Assembly (NCBI GenBank): GCA_937889645.1
Contig: CALBZE010000122.1
Location: 1-64,000, forward strand
DNA from: an uncultured bacterium
Lineage (GTDB): Bacteria; Gemmatimonadota; Gemmatimonadetes; Longimicrobiales; RSA9
Length of the DNA stretch: 64,000 nt
Reading direction: 5' to 3'
This document shows, one piece after another, positions 17,126 to 26,967 of the stretch. The notes beneath the pieces are model-generated. The model did no database searches, was not told where the DNA came from, and saw only the letters and a program-made list of their open reading frames with translations. Position 1 is the stretch's first letter; every line of letters begins with the position of its first letter. The translations under genes were made by a program, and so were the position numbers.

Positions 17126-17776
17126 ATGACCCAAGTCGCAAGCCGAAGTACGACCGAACGATCCGCCGCACCGGTCGATCCTCTGCTCCCCCTCGCGCTC
17201 CTGGAAGCGGTGCGTACGCGCGACAAGCCGCGCGAGGTGCTCGAGGACGAGGACCTGGCGGCGAGCCTGCCGCGGCGCCTCGGGCTGACCAGCGTCGTCG
17301 AGTCGCAGATCCGCCGCTACGAAGAAGCGGTGCGGAAAGGGCGCGGCGTGCCGCTGGACGAGGTGCGGGATCTGTTCCGGCTGATCCTGCGCCGCCCGGA
17401 CGCCGAGCCGATCCTGCGCGACGCGGGCGCCCGCATCGCGGAGCGCGCGTTCCGGCGCCGCACGGCGGTCAGCGTTCGCCTGCTCGGCGTGTTCCCCGGC
17501 TCTGCGGCGTACCGCCCGATCCGCCGCGCGATGCGTTGGGTGGTCCGCCAGATCGCGTGCGGCGCCGCCGTCGAAGTCGCGGGCTGGCCGCTCGAGCTGC
17601 GGCTCCGCGGCTCGATGACCGCCGAGATCGACCCCGGCGGCACCGCGTGCGCCTTCTACGCGGCCGTCGTCGAAGAGCTGGTCGGCGCGTACCTGCGCCG
17701 TCGGCCCGCCGTCGAGCACATCCGCTGCGCCGGCCGCGGTGACGAGCTATGCGCCTGGAGCTGGCGCGAGGAGTGA
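17126..17776 (+). CDS. V4R-like domain protein of unknown function
   Basis: A 216-residue soluble protein. The C-terminal half (about 100-216) alternates helices and strands and ends with CAGRGDELCAWSW, reminiscent of the two-cysteine ending of 4-vinyl-reductase (V4R)/small-ligand-binding domains; I would call the resemblance tentative. The N-terminal half is charged and helical. Divergent from the HIT gene; the ATG at 17126 is chosen over an upstream start at 17039 that reads Pro/Arg-rich sequence. Confidence 0.55.
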   Translation: MTQVASRSTTERSAAPVDPLLPLALLEAVRTRDKPREVLEDEDLAASLPRRLGLTSVVESQIRRYEEAVRKGRGVPLDEVRDLFRLILRRPDAEPILRDAGARIAERAFRRRTAVSVRLLGVFPGSAAYRPIRRAMRWVVRQIACGAAVEVAGWPLELRLRGSMTAEIDPGGTACAFYAAVVEELVGAYLRRRPAVEHIRCAGRGDELCAWSWREE

Positions 17777-17861
17777 CCTCGCGCCGCCCCTTCGCCGCGG
17801 TCGGACTCCGTAACCCCGGGGCGTAGCGCGCAAGCGCCGCCCGGCCGAGCTCGCGGCGGCC

Positions 17862-19013
17862 TCAGCCGCCGCCCTCCTCCCCGCTCTCGATCCCCGCGGC
17901 CCGCAGGATCTTCCGCTGGATCTGACGATTGAAGGCATCCCACTTCATCTTCATCTCCTGCGGGTCGGTCGTGCCTTCGAGGAAGCCGGTCGGGATCTCG
18001 AACCCGCCGGCCCGGGCGCGGCCGCCGCCGTAATAGCGGCCGCGGAAATCGGTGCCGAGCGCGCTCTTGAGGAACTGGTCGACGTCCAGCGTGAGCTTGG
18101 AGGTGCGCACGCTCCCCACCACGACCTCCCGCTCCCCCTCGCCGAGCAGGATGCCGTAGCAGATCGCCGTGTGGACGTTCTCCTCGGTCAGCAGGAAGTC
18201 CGTCGCCTGGGGGATCGCGTCCCGGTCCGCGTGCCGCAGGTAACCGACGCCGGCCAGCGAGATCCCGCCCCGGACCGTGCGCTCCGTGAGCGCCACCCGG
18301 ATCACTTCCATCGTGCCGCGGCTGCGCTGGACCCGCAGGATCGACTCGAGGAGCTGCGCGTCCATGAGCGGGCTCAGGTACGCGCCGGCGATGTACTCCT
18401 CCGGGCCCGCGCGGATGAAGCCGTTCGTCTCGCTGCGCAGCCCGTGGTTCAGCGCGGTGGCCAGGTTGACGTGCTCCGGGTCGTCCGCCGCGAGCGTCAG
18501 GATCTCGCCGCTCCGCAGGTAGTCGATCAGGATCGTCGCCGCGGCGCCGACCGGGCGGATGTCGCTGTACTCCGGCTCGAGCACGCCCTGCGGCGCGTGG
18601 TGATCGATGATCGCGAGCGTCGGGATCCCCGCCTCTTGAAGCCGGTCGGTCAGCCGTGTCGTGGTCCCCTGGTTGTCGATGAAGACGGCGCCGTCGTACC
18701 GGTCGAGCGGGAGCGAGTCGGTGAAGCGCGTCAGCTCGATGTCGAGCAGGTGGATGAGCGCGAGGTTCTCCTGATGGCTGACGCGTCCCTCGTAGACGAC
18801 GTCCGTGTCGATGTCGAACTGCGCCGCCAGCATGCGGTAGGCGACGGCCGAGGAGATCGCGTCCGGGTCGGGGTAGTCCTGCAGCGCGACGATGTGCCGC
18901 TCGCCGCGGTGCGCGCGCAGGAACTCGGCGAAGGCGCGGGCGCGGGCGACGTCGCCGATGTGCATCTCGCCTCGCGTCGGAACCGCCGGGATCTCGCGCG
19001 GCGCTCGGGCCAT
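17862..19013 (-). CDS. DHH family phosphoesterase, NrnA-like
   Basis: A 383-residue DHH/DHHA1 phosphoesterase. Metal-binding motifs are LQDYPDPDAISSA near 44 (the DxD motif), FIDNQG near 110 and IDHH near 135; the C-terminal DHHA1 domain has GGGRARAGGFEI near 340. NrnA-type members degrade short RNA oligonucleotides (nano-RNA), linear dinucleotides or pAp, in the cytoplasm; which applies here is open. It starts 10 bases after the ftsH stop, so it is probably co-transcribed with ftsH. Confidence 0.87.
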   Translation of the reverse strand: MARAPREIPAVPTRGEMHIGDVARARAFAEFLRAHRGERHIVALQDYPDPDAISSAVAYRMLAAQFDIDTDVVYEGRVSHQENLALIHLLDIELTRFTDSLPLDRYDGAVFIDNQGTTTRLTDRLQEAGIPTLAIIDHHAPQGVLEPEYSDIRPVGAAATILIDYLRSGEILTLAADDPEHVNLATALNHGLRSETNGFIRAGPEEYIAGAYLSPLMDAQLLESILRVQRSRGTMEVIRVALTERTVRGGISLAGVGYLRHADRDAIPQATDFLLTEENVHTAICYGILLGEGEREVVVGSVRTSKLTLDVDQFLKSALGTDFRGRYYGGGRARAGGFEIPTGFLEGTTDPQEMKMKWDAFNRQIQRKILRAAGIESGEEGGG

Positions 19014-19023
19014 GGGTCGTCCC

Positions 19024-21003
<1,980 letters not shown>

Positions 21004-21081
21004 CCCGCGCGGACGCGGGCAAGGATTGTACCCACCCCGGCGCGGCCCGGCCTAGTAACCGACCGGCCGTGAAACGAGATC

Positions 21082-21105
21082 GCGCCGCCGGCGTGCCGGC
21101 GGCGC
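21082..21105 (-). terminator. hairpin after feoB
   Basis: An 11-base inverted repeat (21082-21092 with 21095-21105) lies about 35 bases past the feoB stop and before the ftsH start. GC-only, no T-tract. Confidence 0.5.
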
Positions 21106-21138
21106 GGGCCTTCGATGGGCCGGGTCAGCGACCGGCCA

Positions 21139-23196
21139 TCAGAATATTCGATTCGCGATGAAAGCGCCGATGACGGCCAGCGTGAGCATGTACGCCCACT
21201 GGATCGCGGGCCATTTCCAGCCGCCGGTCTCGCGCCGGGCGACCGCGATCGTGGAGATGCACTGGAGCGCGAAAGCGAAGAAGACCATGAGCGCGATACC
21301 GCTCCCCATGTCCAGGTCGCGCCGCAGCCGGTCGCGCAGCTCGGTCGACGTCTCCGTCGCCTCCTCGATCCCGTAGATGGTGCCGAGCGTACCGACGATG
21401 ACCTCCCGCGCCGCGAGCGACGAGATGATCCCCACGCCGATGCGCCAGTCGAAGCCGAGCGGCTCGATCACCGGCTCGATGACGTGCCCGATCCGCCCGA
21501 GTGCGCTGTCGTCGACTTCCGGCGCCTGGCCGTCGACGCGGGGGAACTGCGTGAGCGCCCACAACACGACCGTGACCGTGAGGATGACCCGCCCGACGCG
21601 CCGCAGGAAGATCCGCGCACGGTCCAGCAGCCGGATCGCCAGCGAACGCAGCGTCGGGAGCCGGTACGGCGGCAGCTCCATCAGGAACGTCGTGCTCTCG
21701 CCGCGCAGCAGCGTGCGCTTGAGCAGGAACGCCGTCCCGACCGCCGCGACCGCGCCCAGGAGGTAGAGCCCGAGCAGCGTCGCCGCCCGCGCGCCGAAGA
21801 ACGGGCCGAGCAGCGGCCGGTCCGGGATGAACGCCGCGATCAGCAGCGTGTAGACCGGCAGCCGCGCCGAGCAGGTCATGAACGGCACCACGAAGATCGT
21901 GGCCAGCCGGTCCCGCTCGTCCTCCACCGTCCGCGCCGCCATGATCGCCGGGACCGCGCACGCGTACCCGGACAGCAGCGGCAGGAACGCGCGGCCCTGC
22001 AGCCCGACCTTGTACATCATCCGGTCGGCGATCACCGCGGCCCGCGCCATGTACCCGGAGTCCTCGAGGATCCCGAGGAAGAGGAAGAGGATGAGGATCT
22101 GCGGCAGGAAGACGATGACCGAGCCGACGCCCATCCACACGCCGTCGATCAGCAGCGAACGGAACCAGTTGTCCGGCAGCCGGTCCGACAGCCACGCGCC
22201 CGAGACCTCGACCAGCGCCTCGATCCCGTCCATGAGCGGCGCCGCCCAGGCGAAGATCGCCTGGAACACGAGCGCGACGACCACGAAGAAAATGAGCGGC
22301 CCCCACACCTTGTGCAGGAAGATCGCGTCCAGCCGCTCCGTCAGCCACGACGGCGCCGGCGGCGTGTAGCGCGCCTGCTGCCCGATCCGCCGGATGCGGC
22401 CGCGCCGGTCGACGTAGGTGTCCAGGACCGGGAGTTCGATGCGGCGTGGGCGCGAAGGCGACGTCGCGACGCCGGCGTCGCTCGCGGCTACAGGGTTCGC
22501 GGCGGTCGTCGAGTCCGCGGCGGTCATCGAGTCCGCGGCGGCCGCGGAGCCCTCGACGGTCGCGGCATGCGCGGCGGCGTCCGCGGTGCCCACACCCCCC
22601 GCGGCGACCGGAGCCGCTACCGCCCCCGAGGCGACGTTCGCAAGGAACGCCCGGATCCGGTCCAGCCCCACGCCCGCCCGCGCGTTCGCACGGACGACCT
22701 CCACGCCCAGGCGCTCCGCCAGCGCATCGGCGTCCACGCCGCCGCCCCGACGCTCCAGCTCGTCCGTCATGTTCAGCACGAGCAGCGTCGGGAGGCCCAG
22801 CTCCAGCACCGGCTCGACCAGCATCAGCTGCGGCTCGAGCCGCGTGCTGTCGACGACGAGGATCACGCCGTCCGGGGCCGGCATGTCCGGCGCACGGCCC
22901 TCCAGCACGTCCTTCGCGACCCTCTCGTCGAGCGAACGCGCGGCGAAGCCGTGCACCCCGGGCAGGTCCACGACCCCGACCTCTCGGCCGTCGGGCAAAC
23001 GAGCGTGCCCCAGGCGCTTCTCGACCGTCACGCCCGGGTAGTTCGCGACTTTCTGTCTTAGACCGGTGAGCTGGTTGAAGAGGGTGGACTTCCCCGAGTT
23101 CGGCGGGCCGACCAGCGCGACCAGCACGCTCCCACTCCGCACGCTCCCCGACTCCACGCGCGCATCGGTCGTGGCAACGCCGCACTCGCTGCTCAT
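21139..23196 (-). CDS. feoB: ferrous iron transporter FeoB
   Basis: A 685-residue Fe(II) permease. N-terminal G domain: G1 GPPNSGKST near 29, G3 DLPG near 79, G4 NMTD near 140. A long Ala/Thr/Ser-rich linker (roughly 195-245) separates it from the membrane domain, which shows the two Gate motifs with conserved Cys: SGYACAVPAIMAARTVED and PFMTCSARLPVY. The ATG at 23196 is 31 bases after the feoA stop; an in-frame start at 23247 would overlap feoA. Controlled with feoA from the Fur-type box at 23570. Confidence 0.95.
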   Translation of the reverse strand: MSSECGVATTDARVESGSVRSGSVLVALVGPPNSGKSTLFNQLTGLRQKVANYPGVTVEKRLGHARLPDGREVGVVDLPGVHGFAARSLDERVAKDVLEGRAPDMPAPDGVILVVDSTRLEPQLMLVEPVLELGLPTLLVLNMTDELERRGGGVDADALAERLGVEVVRANARAGVGLDRIRAFLANVASGAVAAPVAAGGVGTADAAAHAATVEGSAAAADSMTAADSTTAANPVAASDAGVATSPSRPRRIELPVLDTYVDRRGRIRRIGQQARYTPPAPSWLTERLDAIFLHKVWGPLIFFVVVALVFQAIFAWAAPLMDGIEALVEVSGAWLSDRLPDNWFRSLLIDGVWMGVGSVIVFLPQILILFLFLGILEDSGYMARAAVIADRMMYKVGLQGRAFLPLLSGYACAVPAIMAARTVEDERDRLATIFVVPFMTCSARLPVYTLLIAAFIPDRPLLGPFFGARAATLLGLYLLGAVAAVGTAFLLKRTLLRGESTTFLMELPPYRLPTLRSLAIRLLDRARIFLRRVGRVILTVTVVLWALTQFPRVDGQAPEVDDSALGRIGHVIEPVIEPLGFDWRIGVGIISSLAAREVIVGTLGTIYGIEEATETSTELRDRLRRDLDMGSGIALMVFFAFALQCISTIAVARRETGGWKWPAIQWAYMLTLAVIGAFIANRIF

Positions 23197-23227
23197 TCGA
23201 CTGCTTTCCTGCTGCGACGCCGTCGCC

Positions 23228-23551
23228 TCAGTCGGCGTCCGGCGCAATGTCCCTCACGCGAAGACACTCCGCCATCTCGCGCCGGAGCGCGAGGACCACC
23301 CCGTCCACGAGCAGGATCGGATCCCCCGACGGCGACTGCCGCAGCGGGCACATCCGGCACCCGGGCACGATCCCGCGCTCCAGCAGCGGGACCATCGTGT
23401 CCGTCGGCAGGTCGATCCGAACCAGCTCGACCGTGCGCCGGAGCGGGACCTCGCCGAGCCGCAGCACCGGTGCGTCGGCGTCGTGCGAGAACTCTCCGAC
23501 GTTTTCGACCGAATCCGCGCTCGTGTGCGCGGCCTGTTCCACAGCGATCAT
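23228..23551 (-). CDS. feoA: FeoA domain protein
   Basis: A 107-residue FeoA-type protein. The SH3-like FeoA domain occupies the last 75 residues (LRLGEVPLRR, then GIVPGCRM and DGVVLALRREMAECLRV). The first 30 residues are acidic and probably disordered. Small cytoplasmic partner needed for FeoB function. I chose the ATG at 23551 because the longer frame to 23617 would run through the Fur-type operator at 23570-23586. Confidence 0.88.
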   Translation of the reverse strand: MIAVEQAAHTSADSVENVGEFSHDADAPVLRLGEVPLRRTVELVRIDLPTDTMVPLLERGIVPGCRMCPLRQSPSGDPILLVDGVVLALRREMAECLRVRDIAPDAD

Positions 23552-23569
23552 CGCGGGCGGCACCTCTGA

Positions 23570-23586
23570 TTGAGACTCATTCTCAA
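23570..23586 (-). promoter_or_regulatory. Fur-type box of feoAB
   Basis: TTGAGAATGAGTCTCAA on the minus strand: 6-bp inverted repeats TTGAGA/TCTCAA around 5 bases, matching the 7-1-7 form TGAGAAT-n-A(G/T)TCTCA of Fur sites. It lies 18 bases before the feoA start and closely resembles the boxes at 29315 and 29434. Confidence 0.75.
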
Positions 23587-23728
23587 CAGATATATCGCCT
23601 GGCGACGAATTGCGCAACTACCCCCGGGCGGGTCGGCGGCGGGCGCGGGTCCGTGCGGGGGCACGACGTACCGGCGCCGGGCGCGGGTTGGCGCGGCGGG
23701 CGCGAAATGCCGCCGGCCGCGTCGCGTC

Positions 23729-24388
23729 TCACGCTTCCACGCGGTACACGCGGGCCGTGCGCTCGTCGACGCCCTCCAGGTCGCGGGGGACGGGGATGGT
23801 GTACTCGGCGATGCGACGCATCCCGGTGTCGTCGAAGTAGGCGCGTCCGGCGTCGGCGGCGAGGACGAGAGCGCCACGGGCGGCGGCGCGGGAGAGGAGG
23901 GAGCGGATGCGCGGGGCGACGCGTCGTTCGTAGGCGAGGTCGCCGCAGAGGACGACGTCGAACTCGTCGATCGCGTGAGGCGAAGCGGTCAGGTCCGCGA
24001 GGAGCGGGGTGACCCCGAGGTCCTGGCGGTCGGCGGCGAGGCGGGCGGTGGCGAGGGCCCAGGGGTCGAGGTCGTTGGCGACGACCTCTCGCGCGCCGGC
24101 GCGAGCGGCCGCGAGCGCCGCGACGCCGCCGCCGGTTCCGAGGTCGAGGACCCGTCGCCCGGCGACCCAATCCGGGTGGTCGAGGACGACGCGCGCGAGT
24201 GCGGCGCCGCCGGGCCAGGCGTATGCCCAGAACGGCGGCGGCAAGGTCCGCCCGGCGAGTCGCTCGGCGGCCTCCCAGATCTCGACGAGGCTGCGGGCCT
24301 GGAAGACGCGGATCTCGGGGGAGAGCGGCGCCGGCCCGAAGTCGGTGTGGCGGTCGAGCAACTCGCCGAGCGCCGCGTGGCTCGGCAC
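23729..24388 (-). CDS. class I SAM-dependent methyltransferase (protein/METTL-like)
   Basis: A 219-residue methyltransferase of the Nnt1/METTL (Methyltransf_16-like) group. Motif I VLDLGTGGGVAALAAARAGA near 80, the acidic loop ANDLDP near 105, post-motif CGDLAYE near 149, and the leading PPFWAYAWPGG that resembles the lysine-methyltransferase family. Target unknown; homologues modify proteins such as ETF-beta or ribosomal proteins. The GTG at 24388 is the first usable start after the stop of the upstream CAP gene (17 bases). Confidence 0.75.
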   Translation of the reverse strand: MPSHAALGELLDRHTDFGPAPLSPEIRVFQARSLVEIWEAAERLAGRTLPPPFWAYAWPGGAALARVVLDHPDWVAGRRVLDLGTGGGVAALAAARAGAREVVANDLDPWALATARLAADRQDLGVTPLLADLTASPHAIDEFDVVLCGDLAYERRVAPRIRSLLSRAAARGALVLAADAGRAYFDDTGMRRIAEYTIPVPRDLEGVDERTARVYRVEA

Positions 24389-24404
24389 CGCGGCGGGCCC
24401 GTCG

Positions 24405-25010
24405 TCAGTCGGCTGACGCGAATTCCTGGACGATGTACCAGATCCCATCGGAGCCGAGCCAGACGCCGATCCCCGTACGCGCGTAGGTCGAGTCCAGCAT
24501 ATTGTGGCGGTGGCCGGGCGACCGCATCCACGCCCGTACGGCGCGCTCCGGCAGCGTGGCCGGGCTCGCGGTGAGGCGCGCCAGGTTCTCCCCGGCGACC
24601 CGGGCGCGCCCGCCCTCCGCGGCGATCCGCTCGCGGAACGTGCGACGCCCCGGCGTCGTGGAGACGTGCTCGATCTCGCGCCGCGACGCCAGCTCCCGCG
24701 CGTACCGCCGCGCCGCGCGCGTGAGCGCCGGGTCCACCCGTAGCGGCCGCGCGCCCGCACGCCGACGTGCTGCGTTGACCTCCGCGAGCAACCGCGACGC
24801 CATCTCGGCCGGGTCGACATGCTCGACGGGCCGTGCGCGGCGGATGGGCCTCGGGCGGGTGTCGGCCGGTCGCGGGGCCGCCTTCTGGTCGACGGCCTGG
24901 GTTCCGCGCGCCGATGGGGCCGCGCTTCCGCGCGGTTCCGCGCCCATCGTGGCGCAACCGGACACGACGACCAGGAGCGACATCGCAACTACACGACCAG
25001 ACATCGGCAC
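24405..25010 (-). CDS. CAP/SCP domain lipoprotein
   Basis: A 201-residue secreted protein with lipobox VVSGC (Cys near 19), a basic Pro/Arg-rich linker, and a CAP (SCP/PR-1, YkwD-like) domain from about 70 to the end: LLAEVNAARRRAGARPL, HVSTTPGRRTFRERI, GENLAR and the closing AWMRSPGHRHNMLD. The function of bacterial CAP proteins at the cell surface is mostly unknown. An internal ATG two codons in (25004) is an equally good start. Confidence 0.85.
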   Translation of the reverse strand: MPMSGRVVAMSLLVVVSGCATMGAEPRGSAAPSARGTQAVDQKAAPRPADTRPRPIRRARPVEHVDPAEMASRLLAEVNAARRRAGARPLRVDPALTRAARRYARELASRREIEHVSTTPGRRTFRERIAAEGGRARVAGENLARLTASPATLPERAVRAWMRSPGHRHNMLDSTYARTGIGVWLGSDGIWYIVQEFASAD

Positions 25011-25220
25011 GACTCGCGGAGTGAATCGGGTGCAATCTCGAGGGGGATGATTATCCGCAAGTTACGACGTCGCGCGCCGTTACGCAACTGCGGGCGGGCG
25101 CCTGGCCCTTCCCCCGGCTGACGGCCGGTCCGGCGCGCCGGCCACCATGAGGTCCGGCATGCGGCCGGGCGCCCGCCCGCCGTCTTGTGCGGCGGCGCGG
25201 ACCGGGCAACTTTATTCGTC

Positions 25221-26879
25221 ATGTCACGTTACGATGCAGACGCGATCGTCGTCGGCGCCGGGCTGGCCGGGCTCGTCGCCGCGATGGAGCTGGCGAACGC
25301 GGGGCGGCGGGTGATCGTGCTGGACCAGGAGCCGCCGCAATCGCTGGGCGGGCAGGCGTTCTGGTCGTTCGGCGGGCTCTTCCTGGTCGATTCGCCGGAG
25401 CAGCGTCGCCTCGGGATCCGCGACTCCCGAGACCTCGCCTGGCAGGACTGGCTGGGCACGGCCGGCTTCGACCGCGACGAGGACCACTGGCCGCGGCGTT
25501 GGGCCGAGGCGTACGTCGACTTCGCGGCCGGCGAGAAGCGCGCGTACCTGCGCGCCCTCGGGATCCGATTCTTCCCCGTGGTCGGCTGGGCCGAGCGCGG
25601 CGGCCAGCTCGCGGGCGGGCCGGGGAACTCCGTCCCGCGCTTCCACATCACCTGGGGCACCGGTCCCGAGCTGGTGGAAGCGTTCGCGCGGCGAGTCCGC
25701 GAGGCCGAGGCGCGCGGGCTCGTGAGCTTCCGGTTCCGGCACCGGGTGACGGAGCTGACGACGACGAACGGCGTCGTCGACGGCGTGCGCGGCGATGTCC
25801 TCGAGCCGAGCGACGCGCCGCGCGGCACGTCCAGCTCGCGGCGCGTCGTCGGCGAGTTCGCGCTCCGGGCGCAGGCCGTCCTGGTCACGTCCGGCGGGAT
25901 CGGCGGAAACCTCGACCTGGTGCGCCGGAACTGGCCGGACTGGCTGGGCCGTCCGCCGGACCGCATGCTGTCCGGCGTCCCGGACTACGTCGACGGCCGG
26001 ATGCTCGGCGTGGCCGAGCGGGCGGGCGCGCGGGTCATCAACCGCGACCGGATGTGGCACTACACCGAGGGCGTCGAGAACTGGGCGCCGATCTGGCCGC
26101 ACCACGGGATCCGGATCCTCCCCGGCCCGTCGTCACTCTGGGTCGACGCGCTCGGCCGACGGCTCCCGGCCCCCTGCTTCCCCGGCTTCGACACCCTTGC
26201 GACGCTGCGCCACATCATGAGCACCGGCTACGACTACTCGTGGTTCGTGCTCACGCAGCGGATCATCGAGAAGGAGTTCGCGCTCTCGGGCTCGGAGCAG
26301 AATCCCGATCTCACGGGGAAGAGCATCCGCAAGGTGCTCGGCCGGATCGGGAAGGGCGCGCCACCGCCGGTCGAGGCGTTCAAGGAGAAGGGCCGCGACT
26401 TCGTCGTGCGCCGCACTCTCCCCGAGCTGGTCGAGGGGATGAACGAGCTGGTGGGCGAGGACCGGATAGACCCCGCGGTGCTGGAGGCGGAGATCGTCGC
26501 CCGCGACCGCGAGATCGAGAACCCGTTCTGCAAGGACGCGCAGATCATGGCGATCCGCGCGTTCCGCAACTACGTGGGCGACCGGCTGATCCGCGTCGCC
26601 AAGCCGCACCGGCTCCTCGACCCCGACGCCGGCCCGCTGATCGCGGTGCGGCTCAACATCCTCACGCGCAAGACGCTCGGCGGTTTGGAGACCGATCTCT
26701 CCGGGCGCGTCCTCGGCGCGGGCGGCGAGCCGGTCCCCGGGCTGTACGCCGCGGGCGAGGTCGCCGGGTTCGGCGGCGGCGGGATGCACGGCTACCGCGC
26801 GCTCGAGGGGACGTTCCTGGGAGGTTGCATCTTCTCCGGCCGGGCCGCGGGGCGCGCGGCCGCGGCGGCGGTGGGGTGA
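25221..26879 (+). CDS. FAD-binding dehydrogenase (fumarate reductase/KstD-like flavoprotein)
   Basis: A 552-residue flavoprotein. The dinucleotide-binding motif AIVVGAGLAGLVAAMELANAG begins near residue 7, and the C-terminal FAD contact PGLYAAGEVAGFGGGGMHGY near 510 is the signature of the FAD_binding_2 family that includes fumarate reductase and 3-ketosteroid dehydrogenases. The substrate cannot be told. The ATG at 25221 (MSRYDADAIVV) is the natural start. It stands alone, followed by a bidirectional terminator. Confidence 0.87.
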   Translation: MSRYDADAIVVGAGLAGLVAAMELANAGRRVIVLDQEPPQSLGGQAFWSFGGLFLVDSPEQRRLGIRDSRDLAWQDWLGTAGFDRDEDHWPRRWAEAYVDFAAGEKRAYLRALGIRFFPVVGWAERGGQLAGGPGNSVPRFHITWGTGPELVEAFARRVREAEARGLVSFRFRHRVTELTTTNGVVDGVRGDVLEPSDAPRGTSSSRRVVGEFALRAQAVLVTSGGIGGNLDLVRRNWPDWLGRPPDRMLSGVPDYVDGRMLGVAERAGARVINRDRMWHYTEGVENWAPIWPHHGIRILPGPSSLWVDALGRRLPAPCFPGFDTLATLRHIMSTGYDYSWFVLTQRIIEKEFALSGSEQNPDLTGKSIRKVLGRIGKGAPPPVEAFKEKGRDFVVRRTLPELVEGMNELVGEDRIDPAVLEAEIVARDREIENPFCKDAQIMAIRAFRNYVGDRLIRVAKPHRLLDPDAGPLIAVRLNILTRKTLGGLETDLSGRVLGAGGEPVPGLYAAGEVAGFGGGGMHGYRALEGTFLGGCIFSGRAAGRAAAAAVG

Positions 26880-26929
26880 GCACGGCGGTGGCGGTGAGGT
26901 GAGCGCGGCGGCGGCAGGGTGAGACGAAA

Positions 26930-26960
26930 GCGGCCCGGAGGGCAACTCCCTCCGGGCCGC
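26930..26960. terminator. bidirectional terminator between convergent genes
   Basis: A perfect 13-bp stem (26930-26942 with 26948-26960) closes a 5-base loop CAACT between the FAD dehydrogenase gene and the TonB receptor gene; read leftward it is followed by TTTCGTC. Confidence 0.8.
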
Positions 26961-26967
26961 GACCGTT

